This document shows positions 1-10,070 of a stretch of DNA of 31,392 nt, one piece after another. Source of the DNA: Klebsormidium nitens (lineage: Eukaryota; Streptophyta; Klebsormidiophyceae; Klebsormidiales; Klebsormidiaceae). Under the pieces are notes generated by a model. The model searched no databases and was not told where the DNA came from. It was given only the letters and a program-made list of their open reading frames with translations. Position numbers and translations under genes: made by a program. The DNA lies in NCBI GenBank assembly GCA_000708835.1, contig DF237759.1:1-31392 (forward strand), read 5' to 3'. Each line of letters starts with the position of its first letter. Position 1 is the first letter of the stretch.

Positions 1-154
1 GGGGCCGCTTGCTTTCGACTTTGCTCATCGTTTGACTTCGTTGGTGCTCGGGTGCAAAGATGAGCAGGATGGCTGAGTCAGATCCAAGTCAGATGTGTGG
101 CCAGGCAAAATTTCCGAACACTAGGAATTTTAATCTCTGGGGGATTCAGAAAGC

Positions 155-268
155 CTTGCCGCCTGGCCGCCTTACCTACTTACGGGTTTGCGACCGAAAT
201 AGGGGCATTTCTCGACCAAGTGGTACAGCAAGCTGAGAGGCTTGCCGCCTTACCACCTTACGGGTTTG
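155..268. repeat. two diverged copies of a ~30-bp unit
   Basis: Two similar stretches, 155-190 and 241-268, share CTTGCCGCC followed by CTTAC and CTTACGGGTTTG, about 85 bp apart. Both read as a similar peptide in one frame, which reflects the DNA repeat rather than a gene. Confidence 0.5.
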
Positions 269-679
269 TGCGAACATTGTATAGGCCCTTTATCGGCCGA
301 TTTATCCCGATGAATTAATTTAGGCTTCAATCCGCTGTGTAACATGCGATATTCGACGAGTGAACGGTCTACATATGCAGCCGGTTGGAGCGTAAGTATC
401 GAAAGCATTACAGTATCTATGAATTTTCGAGCATGTAAGTGCAAGAGAGGGGGCCATAATGAGAAAACGGTCCTTAGTTGCCACTGTTTTTTGCTCCAAC
501 CTGGCAAACCTTGGAAAGATCACGGGCAATGTTCTCTGTCCCATGACATGCAGAGCACCGTTTCTCGGTAACTTCCATTTTGGGTCCGACCGTCGGAACT
601 AGAGGGCTGGCTGGAGCTTCTGTGCCACGTGGAAGCACGTGGCGGGGCGGACCGGCAAACTGCCCGCCGGTAGCCAAAA

Positions 680-830
680 ACCGGCAGCCGGCGGCACTGT
701 CGCAACCGCATTTGCAATTCGACGGCACAACCGGGTCATTGGCTGCGGACCGCACGTCCCTCGGCCCGGGGGGGACACGTGTCACCAATCGGGCGGTCAG
801 AATTAAGGCCGAAGTTCGTTTGGTTTGCTG
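680..830 (+). repeat. dispersed repeat, copy A (diverged)
   Basis: The right end (803-830) reads TTAAGGCCGAAGTTCGTTTG followed by GTTTGCTG. A close relative lies at 9773-9800. The preceding ~120 bp show further scattered matches to the other copy: ACCGGCAG, a TTCGACGGC word, then CTCGG, a G tract and an ACGTG word. This suggests two diverged members of one repeat family. No coding capacity or clear terminal repeats are visible. Confidence 0.4.
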
Positions 831-1318
831 CAGAATCATGAATATTTATGCAAAAATAGAGTTTCAGAAAATTTCGATCGTTTGACAAATTGTTTAAGCG
901 CCCACACTGCAGGCTTCAGCATTCTGCCCCAGGCTGGCCAGGCCCCACAATTTACAAGTTCTTGAGCAACGAAGTGCAAATTGCTGCAGATACAGAAACT
1001 GGGAAGGTTAGAACACACGACTTTCTAACTCTTTCGTGAACATTGGGATTCTTAGTGAGATTGGGTGAGTCGGAGCAAGTGGGCGCAGGTAGCCGCAGGT
1101 GTGCGCCAGAAGTTGAGTTTGTCAAGCCGCATTAAAGGTCTGGACTGGTTTCTTGGTTCTACATCTTGCTCTTGGTTCTATATCTGGTTCTTGAAAGTCT
1201 CCGGGGCATAATCTCCGTAGTAGGGGATCATAGAAGGCAGCAGGCAGGAACCTAAGAGCTGAGAGTTGACCAGGCTCCAGGGACATGAGGGAACCTGTGG
1301 AGCTGGTCCTGGTTTCCT

Positions 1319-1362
1319 GGCGGGTTCTTGTCCCAACGTTGGCGGGTTCTTGTCCCAACGTT
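1319..1362. repeat. exact 22-bp tandem duplication
   Basis: The unit GGCGGGTTCTTGTCCCAACG plus TT is present twice head to tail without a mismatch, which suggests a recent local duplication. Confidence 0.85.
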
Positions 1363-1825
1363 GGCGTGTAGAGTGAAGCGGGTGGAAAGCAATATTGTAC
1401 CACAAGGGTCTACACTCGGGTGCAGGTGAATTAACTTTCAATCAACGTATCCAAACTGTTGAGCTTGCACCCTGTTCTATGGAACCTTTCTTTGTCTCCT
1501 TTATGCCGAAAGCACAGTAGGTGCCCTTTCAAGTTGCACATTAAAACAATTCTGACTTCAATGACGTTGCTGCTTTCGGCGGCATGTCTCTGGCAAGCCC
1601 GATTCAGGGGGGAAGTATCCCGATGTCAGTCAAAGGAGCGCGGGTCATTTAATCTCTACTCCACTTGGAACAGACAATAGTTGGAGTCCTTTTGCACGTC
1701 TGGTGCCCCAACGGTCTCACAACTAACAGAAACCCTAACACTGGGAAGCCCCAGGCTTGCTGAAACTAAGTTCCAGGTGGAGTTCCTACTATAAGTCACC
1801 AGTCATGTCCACCTTCTATGACATA

Positions 1826-1887
1826 TTGACCTTATTGTACGTAGTGGAAGCTACGTTGACCTTATTAAGCTGTAAGTTGACCTTATT
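1826..1887. repeat. three spaced copies of TTGACCTTATT
   Basis: The 11-mer TTGACCTTATT begins near 1826, 1856 and 1877 in the same orientation. The spacing is irregular (about 30 and 21 bp), so this could be a degenerate minisatellite or a cluster of protein-binding sites. TTGAC is the core of plant W-boxes, but nothing nearby shows a promoter. Confidence 0.5.
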
Positions 1888-3700
1888 AGCTTTGATTTGA
1901 CTTCAAAATGTTGTGCCGGTCACTAATGCACTTCAACAACTGCGTAAATGATATGAAGCCGACGTATGCTTTGCTGGGGTGGCGCTCACGTAGGGGGGAA
2001 TGCAGTTTGCTCCATTCAGCGTTTGCATCGCAGGGCCCGCAGCCAGCCTGGTCCTCAGTTCCCTTGTCGAGTTTCCAAGTCTTCTCATGCTTCCCTTGGG
2101 ATGATGCGTGACCTGCTCATTGCGCACGCAATTTTCTGGCCTGGTTACAGACAATCCGGATCCTGGAGAGGGCTGTTATCAATTTTCCTTTCTCTTTGTT
2201 CGTCGCGTCCCTCATATGATCAAAAAATTTTCACCACCTTACGCTCTTGCCCTGCACTAGATGACTCTCTGTCCTTCTGCCTAAGAATGCTTCAGCTTTT
2301 TGCTCACGCCCCGCAACCTCTTCTATTTTATGTTTTGTGATTATGTTGCATACCCATCTTTTTTCACCTTTGATCCACAGATTCATTAAAGGCGCTTCAA
2401 TTTTTCTGCTTCTTCCATTTTGCAAAACCTTGAAAAACCTCGACAAATTTTCAAAATATGTCTTCCTCTATTTGGAAGCATGCCAAGTTATCGCCTCATA
2501 TCCTGGGGACCTATGGCCAGCTTCTGGCGGGTGCCAGACTCCGTTTACTTGAAAGAAGCAGGGTTTTTGTCTCTGGGAAAGGGCCGCAGCTTGACGGTCC
2601 CATAAGACAGGATTCCACCTTATTTGGGGATGGCGGCCAGAACCGTCTTACCGGGGGCAAGTGCTGTGTTTGTTTCAAGCTGGGAGCCAGGAACTTGGAA
2701 GGCCATCTACTTTTAGAAGAGCAAAGAGGTCCTGGCGCTCAACGTACTGGCCACCTGTCGTTTTCCGGCCAGCCGCTAACCGGCAGGACAGAAAGGACCA
2801 GCCAACTTGGTTTCGCGGTGAGGCACCACTTTTCCGGTTTCGTGGTATCAGCGGCGCACTGAGGACCAGCTTGTTTTAATCGGACGGCGGGTTGTCTGGC
2901 GGCCTCCAAATTTTATCCGAGCTGACACTCTTTCCCGCTCACCAGTAGTACCATTGGCGCCCGAAGTCATCCCCAGCAAACCAAGGGACTCCCCTTGATC
3001 CCAAAAGAGGCGCCAGGGCGGAGGACAGGACTGTGGAACCGGGGTGTCAGCAACTCTCCCTCTTTGGCCGAGGAGCTGCTTGCGAGACCGGTGGCTCTGA
3101 CCCAGGTACGATCCTTTGGCTTGGGGCCCCAACAATTTGCGGCCAGGTATTTTGGGCGTGGCTGCTGAGGGAAGGGCACCGAGCCGTTTGTCCAAGCAAC
3201 ACGGGGTCCCTTGGCTGTTAAGCAACGGTCATATCTGGGTGGGCGGTCAGACTACCCGTTTTGAGAAGGCCACTGTCCAGTTTACTTTGAGAATTGCAGC
3301 CTGGTTGGGTGGTCGGTGGAATATTAACCAGCCAAGCGGCGAGCTTGTATATATTCTTCTGGGAGCCGGTTGTATCCCCGGCTGTGGCTGCCAGTCGGTT
3401 TGAAAGGTCCCTTCTAAGGGGAGGTGGACGCCTCACGCTCAGCGGCCAGCTGGAAAGTACGGCCTGCTTTCTTGTGGCTTGACTGGCGGAATATTTTTTC
3501 GAGTGGGCATATTATTGGTGCGGGGCACCTTTGCTGGCGGCTGGTGCTGACACATTTGCTGGACCTTCTGGGCGCAATTGTTGGGCGCTTTTGACCACTT
3601 CCTAGTGGCCGTCCGACTTGGCATATTTCTCGACCAGCTTTCTCACCGCCACCTCGGTCAATACACGGAGCGGACAGCTTTCTTCCGGGGTTCCTGTATC

Positions 3701-3753
3701 TAGATGGTCCGTTACCAGTCGTAGATGGTCCGTAGATGGTCCGTTACCAGTCG
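3701..3753. repeat. 21-bp duplication with a partial third copy
   Basis: TAGATGGTCCGTTACCAGTC plus G occurs at 3701-3721 and 3733-3753. The first 11 bases are repeated between them at 3722-3732, which is typical of replication slippage. Confidence 0.85.
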
Positions 3754-3849
3754 TTCCGCCCCAATATGTCGGACATGCAAGGAAGCGCCGGAAGACGGAA
3801 TCTGTGATTAACGCGCATTAAATGGTTTGCACGTTAACCCTAAAAATTC

Positions 3850-3887
3850 GGTCCTGGATCCCGGTCCTGGATCCTGGTCCTGGATTC
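3850..3887. repeat. three tandem copies of GGTCCTGGATCC
   Basis: Three near-identical units with a period of 13 bp lie head to tail. The last has one change (GGATTC). It is a small minisatellite about 220 bp upstream of the next gene's start codon. Confidence 0.8.
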
Positions 3888-4108
3888 AGTATATCCCCCG
3901 GGAACTCACGTGAAGGAGAGACATTCACCATGCAGCGTTGTGTTCTGTGACCTGTCATTGATGCGCAGCGCAGCGGCATATGTAAGGTTATCGGACATTG
4001 AAGTCTGCTGGGGACACATCGCTTTTCTGAGGTTTCCTCCTGGTACGTATTAAGCTCTTCTAGGTATTCTACACAGGCGGTATTGACATCTGCACGATTG
4101 AGGGAGGG

Positions 4109-7100
4109 ATGGCGAGCTCTTTTGGAGTGCTCCAATGCGGAAAGGCGACAGCATTTGGGAGCGTGCTCTCAAAAACCGGCACCCAAGGACGCAGGCCAGT
4201 GGCCGGGTCGACACGCGTCTTTGCTGCACAGTTCAGGTGCTGCAACGGTTCATCAGGGGCATCACCTTGTGTCCAGGAGATCAGGTCCTCCATTTGCCTC
4301 ATGCTGACGGTGGGCAAGGGACGAGCAATGGCAATGATGCTTGGTGGCACGCAGAAAGCTTGAGATGATATCAATGGCACTGGCAATGTTACAGGTTACA
4401 TTTAGACTATGGTGCTTTCCCCCTGCGCGCTCTGCATATTCTGCGGTCCTTGATATAACCACTTCATTTTAAGAAGAAGAGCTCGCCCGATTGCTACAAG
4501 ATGGTGGCTGGGTCTTTTCAGGCACCTTTCCTTAAGAGTGTCTGATTCTGCAGGAGGGCGCCACCTCCAAGGAGCGCCCTGGCATTCACCAAGTTCACGG
4601 GGTTGAGACAAACTGCAGGAGGTGAGCCTTGGCAGGCTGTGGCCCCAACACACTTCTCTCACTGCACCACTCACAGGGTGGGCCATACAGCTTCTCCCGA
4701 GCAGCTTGCCAGTCTTAGTGTCAACCAAATTAGACTAATTCAACTTAGTAAGAGACTCACTAGTCTCAACTGACTTTGCGACTGAAACCCGGCAGGTTGC
4801 TCAGAAGAAGCTGTATGCCCAACCCTAGTAAGGTCATGCAGTGCACGTGTGGTGTAGTGAGCCGAATTCTTGGCGCCACCAGTTTGCAAGTTGCCATCAC
4901 ATCAAGACTACTTGCCAATCTAAGCCTTTACCTGCTGGAACGTTGAGCCTGCGGCTTGTACGTCACAACGACAGCAGACTCCGCTTATTGCTCGGTCCAC
5001 TCAGCTGTCCAGAAGAGTAACGGTTTTTTGGGTGTGGGCCGTTTATGGGGTCCTCTCCTCCGCCGGTCTCGTGAATTCTGGATGGGAATTATCTTCTCAA
5101 TCGCAGGTATCGGGCGCGGCCACCAGGATCTGAATGTGTCACTCCAACAAGCTGTGCATAAGGCGGTGAAGACCTGGTAAGTCAGCGCTGGGCAGAGAGG
5201 CAGGCCCCAAAGATACTCAGCGTACCATATCTCTCCAAATGGGGTAGGCAAGAGAGCTTGGTGGTAGTCGGAGCCCAGTGCACGTTCTGCTCCATTGTGA
5301 AGCCAGGAGAGGAGTCATGTTCGGCTGTTCAGACGTGCTTGTGGAAGCTCCATGTATTTGATGCTGAGTTTGGCTAGGCTGCATCCTGTTGGACGGGTTT
5401 GAAAATCTATGTCGCAATCTAGGCTCTCACTTCTTTCAAGGGAGTTTCCATTCTACTCAATTGAATTGCTAAGCGACTAACGTGTTTCAGCTCAGATTCC
5501 TTTCTGGTGAGCAGGAATTGAGGACCTTGGGTAGTTGCATCCTTGCAGCGCTCCCGCTGCTCTGCGCATTCGTCAGAACTTTTGCACCTTTGTGGGGTTA
5601 TTGAGTTTGCATTCAAGCCCCAGTGCCACCTTCATTGCATGCGCAGTGAATGGTGCGCCTCAATAGTTGAGGCTCTCTCTGGTTCAAAAGCCAATGGTCG
5701 ATGGCATAAAGCAATGGCTAACAAAAAAATATCTTCTGCAGCACCCCAACTGGCGGCCTCGGCACGTACATGGAGATGGGCCCCTCTGATTCAACAACCA
5801 CCTTCCTTTCGCTACCAAGCATGATCCAGGTCTGCACTTTTTCTGGCACAGTCACGAGGACGCGCCTCTCTCGTTGCATTGATGTGAATCAAGTCAACGA
5901 TGTTTTAAAATAGAGGCAGCATCTCACACAAAGATCAGCCATTTGATCCAGGCATTGCAGAGATACATCATTTTTCCTTGAATTGAAGAAGTACAGATAT
6001 ATCGTTTGTTTCTTGAATGTTCTTCAATTTGGAGTGAAATTCAGAGTTCTTGACTTGAGTGCGTGAGGGGATAGGTGATACTAGAAATGAATTGGATGGA
6101 TGAAGGTATAGCTGATACAAGAGGCTTTGAAACGCCTTTGAGTTCAGGTCTATATCTGAGGCGTCTTTGTTCATTTGAGGCCCTTCTATCGTCTTCAAAC
6201 ATCGAAACTGTCCACCAGAAGTGGAACTTTTGTGGTACATTTGGTAGACAGATCTTGTCCTGCGGTGATCATGTAAGAGCTGGCACTTTTAATCCTTCTG
6301 TACAAGTTCATGACAACTGAAGTCTCAAATGGGTTTTTCTGCTCAGGGTTTAAGGGATATCACGCCATTCTGGTCTGGTTGATTTGTTTTGGGTCCCGGA
6401 AACGATGCCTAAGGCTAAGAGAAGGCTTCAACCAGGCCTAAGGTTAAAAGAAGGCCGAGGTCCTTAGGCTAAGAGAAGGCCTCAACCAGCCGGTGGCCAT
6501 TGATTGCGTGCTTGATATCAGTTTGTTTTGAATCGACCAGAATCACAAGTCGCATGCAAGGTCTTACAACCTTCAGCTACATATTTCGCAGGACTTCTTC
6601 AATCAGCAGCCTCTCATCCTCCCTGTTTGGTTCGTGCCTGCCGTTGTGTCCTTCAACCTGGCTTGGAGCATTCCCGGAGGCAGCGTCCTTGCCAAGGTGC
6701 GTTAAGTGTAACCGTCTTCTCTCATGCACCCCTCTTGTTCGGTGTGGGCAAGTCTGCGCATCTTGAAGTGGAACGTTTGAGCAACGTCTGATTCCTCTGT
6801 CCATGGTTGTTTAGGTACATATGCACCCTGCAACCTTTTCTTGCTTGTTGGGATTTCGCTCGCTGAAGTAAGAGACACAGTGTTGGATGTCAACGTTAGA
6901 AATGTGGCCCTTCATAAGACATAGAAAGGGGCCTCAGGTGCTCGATATTTCGACATTTGAAAATGTCTGCATAAGTGGATGTCTGTGGTGAACCTGCTCA
7001 ATAACTCTTTGGTGACCGTTGCAGCTGGCCACGGCTGTTGGGGGGGCCCTTTTGAGCGCCATCCTCAGCGTGTTGGTGAGCAAGAAGTTCAACCCGGATC

Positions 7101-7667
7101 CTGTTGAGGTGCTCAAGGAGCGGCTGACTCGGCTGGAGAAGAAGCAGGATCTGGAGAAGGATGTGTACAGTCAGGTACGGGACAGAAGCTAAGGCACGCA
7201 TGTTCCGGTTGTATCTTTTTGACAATCATCAGTTTTCTTCGTGACCTCGCTGAACCTGTATTTACATCAACGACCAGATCTGGAGGTTCTGTTGCCAAAG
7301 TCTGGAGTGAAAGCTGTGTTGCAAGCAAGGTCTGCCCAAAGCTACAACTTAGAGGCATGGAGGATGTGGGGCTAAATTCCTTGCCAAGTCTGAGATTCGT
7401 AGAGTTGAAAGAAGGCCTCTTCAGCAAGCATGCAGTGAGCAACTTCGAAGCTGCTGTTCAAGTGCCAGGTTTGAGTATGGTTTAGGTGAGAACGCATTCG
7501 GTCTTTGAAGGTCCATCATCGTGTTGTCTATTGTGCAGGTGTTCGAACTCATCTACAGTGACGCGAAGGCACGCGAGGAGCTGCTTTTCTTTTCAAAATT
7601 TAGCAAAGACGACGAGGAGTTCCGGTTAGCCTGTAAAGTCTTCGTGAGCAACAGGTCGAGTGACTAA
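4109..7667 (+). CDS. unrecognised plastid-targeted membrane protein, 7 exons, 245 aa
   Basis: CDS exons: 4109-4236, 4554-4621, 5107-5176, 5742-5829, 6592-6696, 7025-7174, 7539-7667 (738 nt, stop TAA). All junctions are GT-AG and all phases agree, which is strong evidence because no single frame shows this gene. The start has a plant-like context (ATGGCG). Residues 1-72 contain no Asp or Glu and are rich in Ser, Ala, Arg and Gly, beginning MASSF: a typical chloroplast transit peptide. Two hydrophobic segments follow (about 125-143 and 154-171), separated by a short Ser/Gly/Pro loop. Next comes a charged, probably helical or coiled-coil stretch (about 178-200) and an acidic/basic tail. I infer a plastid inner-envelope or thylakoid protein with a two-helix hairpin. 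I do not recognise the family. Mature length would be about 170-180 residues. An extra 5' UTR exon cannot be excluded. Confidence 0.8.
6408..6489. repeat. three degenerate ~27-bp tandem units in an intron
   Basis: Units begin at 6408, 6437 and 6462 and share a CCTAAGGCTAAGAGAAGGC-like core. The first and third also share TCAACCAG. They lie in the fourth intron of the putative plastid-protein gene, about 100 bp before its fifth exon. Confidence 0.75.
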
Positions 7668-8193
7668 CAAAGAGTGCACAATCACGGGAAAAAGACAGTG
7701 TCCGCTACATATATCTGTTCAATGATGGGGTGACATCTAAATGTGCTACGTTTTGTGCAAGTTTACCATAAGTTAGTGGAAGTGTACAATGAGCACGTGT
7801 ATAGTAGATCGTGGATTCGAACGGTAAACAAGCTTTCAAAATTTTATAGAAGTAGAATAGCAATTGCCATCTATTGATTGCATCCTAATCAAGAGTGCCA
7901 TCTTGACATGGCAAGTTTGTGCGTTTCTGTGTGAAGACCGTCGAGGACGACAACAAGACAAAATAATCATTAGAAATATCCGATGCCATTCGAGTAATGT
8001 ATACTTTGTCTTCCGCGGGTTTTTGAGATGCATTAACTATGATAGAATTACTATTAGACTGAAGTTGCGGACAGAAGTCGGCAATTGCTTGTCATTAGGA
8101 GATATGAGCTTCACCCACGCAAATTGCTGCACAGGAACAACCACAAGAAGGGAGGCCCGGGAGAGTAGCAATCAAACAGGATTGGCGCGCGAG

Positions 8194-8207
8194 TTTTGGC
8201 GCCAAAA
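8194..8207. promoter_or_regulatory. perfect 14-bp palindrome containing an E2F consensus site
   Basis: TTTTGGCGCCAAAA is a perfect palindrome. Its inner 12 bases match the known two-sided E2F/DP site (TTTSGCGCSAAA). E2F controls S-phase and repair genes in plants, so a link to REV3 is tempting, but the site is about 1.9 kb upstream of the REV3 start and nearer the 3' end of the previous gene. The motif is seen; its function is inferred. Confidence 0.4.
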
Positions 8208-8941
8208 TTGAAGGCATGTTGCTCAAGTAAGCAGCGGCAGATATGGCGACAGATATGGAGCTGATGGCCCGCAAGGCGATATAGTATACTAACTAGGTGC
8301 GTAGGCACGACTTGAGAACCGGGTTCTCAGTCACATAGAAAAATGTGGGAAAAGCAAGGCATGCTTTCTTAATCTCTGCTCAGAGAATCACTAACTTCGA
8401 CCGAGAAGGATCCACGCATATATGCAATTCGTCAATGTCTTTACTACAATAGTCTACACGCCGAAACATTGGCCGACGCCCGATCATGCTTGTGCTGGCC
8501 GGTGCAATATATGTTTAACGTTATATATCATTGCACTTACCGTATTGTGCGGTGTGATACACTGCCGGCGGGCTAGCTTGAGTCAGTTCCGGCGGTCCGC
8601 CGAAACCCAACCGCAATTCACTGAAGAAAATTGTCGGCGCGCGATCGAACGGTCCGAAATCGACGCGTGGTCCGTATCGGACGGTCCCCCTGGGGCAGTC
8701 AGAACTCGCAAGGATTTTGTAAGCATAACAAACCTAATCGGCCGGCTACTGGTCTACTGGGCTTAATGGCCGAGCCCCCGTTATTCGACGTGGCAGTTTC
8801 CGACGGTCCCGATACCCAGTTCAATATTTCAACTTGAAACTCGGTACGACCGATACGCTGACGTGGCCCGTCAGGACTCCTAATTGACCCCGGAGTCCGA
8901 CTCAGGCGAGGAGTCTGAAATTTGTTTTGATCTACGGCGTA

Positions 8942-8980
8942 CGGCGGTACAGTACCACAGTACTCGGTACTGTACCGCCG
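8942..8980. repeat. perfect 15-bp inverted repeat with 9-bp loop
   Basis: The left arm CGGCGGTACAGTACC (8942-8956) is exactly complementary to the right arm GGTACTGTACCGCCG (8966-8980). It sits in non-coding, repeat-rich DNA. It could be a small hairpin or the remnant of a palindromic mobile element. Words such as TACTGTACCAC recur near 31345 in this window. Confidence 0.85.
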
Positions 8981-9649
8981 AGTGGATCGAACCCCAACTC
9001 CGAGTCTGCGGCGTTAGATTGAAGGTATCGACCGAGCCTTATGTCCAGGCTGGTCGTGATTGAGGTCATACCTTTAAGGTTCATTTAGAGCCTGGGTCGG
9101 AGGCTCGACTCGGACCGTCTTATTTATTGTCGACGGTCATAGCCTATGGATCGCAACTCACTGACAGTAGGTACCTAGGCTCGGCCTAGGCTTAAACACT
9201 TCAAATAATACCGCGGCACATTTTTTAGGCTCGATGCCGCCTGACCAATGCCGTGCCCGGGAATTGTGCCACGTCGGATAACGGGAGCGCGGCCATTAAG
9301 CCTACTTCCCAGGATTAGATTTGTTATGTTGAAGTCGACAGACACTAAAATCCTTGCGAAAAATGACTGCAGTGCGGAGGTCCGACCCGCTCTTGCAGTG
9401 GCGGTGAACCAGTAGAGTAGCGCTTTGTTTTCTTAGCAAGTTCGTATATTCGGAATTTCTGATATAAGTGCGTGAAGCGGGGCCAGTTTTTGGGGGCGCC
9501 AGTCTGCGAGGTGGTCTTAATTTCACGCCGCGCGACTCGGGGCCGCGCCCATTGAAACATGAAAGGCCCGGGCGGCTGGCAGGCCCCTTGCAGTGCGTCG
9601 GCGTGACTCCGGCCGGGAGCGGCCGCGCTGGAAGCGGTAATGGTACGGT

Positions 9650-9800
9650 AATGGCTCAAGACCGGCAGGAGGTGGCGGTTCGGGATTTCGACGGCGATAA
9701 GTCTCGCTTTCGGCGAACCGCCGTGACCTCGGGCATGGGGGGCTGACGTGGCGCCAACTGACCGGTCCCGAGATAAGGCCGAGGTTCAGATGGTTTGCTG
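9650..9800 (+). repeat. dispersed repeat, copy B (diverged)
   Basis: The right end (9773-9800) reads ATAAGGCCGAGGTTCAGATG followed by GTTTGCTG and matches the end of copy A near 830. Upstream it shares the ACCGGCAG, TTTCGACGGC, CTCGG-plus-G-tract and GACGTGG words in the same order. This copy lies about 270 bp upstream of the REV3 start codon, so it may contribute to the promoter. Confidence 0.4.
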
Positions 9801-10070
9801 TATCTGTACACCACGCGCAGTGATCATGCAGATGTCGCAGATCGCTGTCCAGACATGGTCATTGCATGGTGGCGCCCAGCCTGCCCCTGTATAGCGCTAT
9901 CAACGTTCGTCATTTGATGGGGACTTGGTGGGGACGGGAGCGTCTGTCGCTCCAACCCGTGCAAGTAGGACTTACCAACCTCAGGCGCACCTCTCTGGTG
10001 CTGCTGAACCCATTTCCTAAGTAACCAGCAGATGCAGGGCCGGGACGGAGCAGCATCTCCAGCTGGCGCC

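Larger units (their letters stand above)
1..4108. other. gene-poor, repeat-rich flank
   Basis: I find no exon series here. The open frames are short, overlap on both strands and have the Ser/Arg/Pro/Gly-rich composition of random GC-moderate DNA. The stretch does hold several short tandem duplications, listed separately. Between about 2500 and 3660 there are many loosely similar GGCCAG/CCGG-rich pieces. A 12-nt word, ATTTCTCGACCA, occurs near both 207 and 3626. This looks like old, decayed repetitive DNA, but I cannot name an element and see no transposase or reverse transcriptase motif. Confidence 0.5.
7668..10070. other. spacer between the plastid-protein gene and REV3
   Basis: No exon series was found on either strand. 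The first ~700 bp are AT-richer and probably hold the 3' UTR of the upstream gene. From about 8560 to 9760 the DNA is CG-rich and holds degenerate repeats, an inverted repeat and one member of a dispersed repeat, listed separately. The last ~250 bp should contain the REV3 promoter and 5' UTR, but I see no convincing TATA box. The sequence just before an upstream in-frame ATG at 10032 (CCAGCAG) could be a 5' UTR splice acceptor. Confidence 0.5.

Noticed and set aside
60-115. Possible tRNA start, because GGATGGCTGAGTCAG resembles a Ser/Leu tRNA D-arm A box
   Set aside because: No B box (GGTTCGAATCC-like) follows at the right distance, and no cloverleaf can be drawn.
2458-2862. 134-codon plus-strand open frame
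   Set aside because: The composition is random, the start is arbitrary, it overlaps repeat-like GGCCAG-rich DNA, and no domain or splice partners are seen.
9468-9746. 92-codon plus-strand frame upstream of REV3
   Set aside because: It lies in CG-rich repeat DNA (dispersed copy B) and its peptide is Gly/Arg-rich without similarity. It does not connect in phase to the REV3 N-terminus by any clear splice site.
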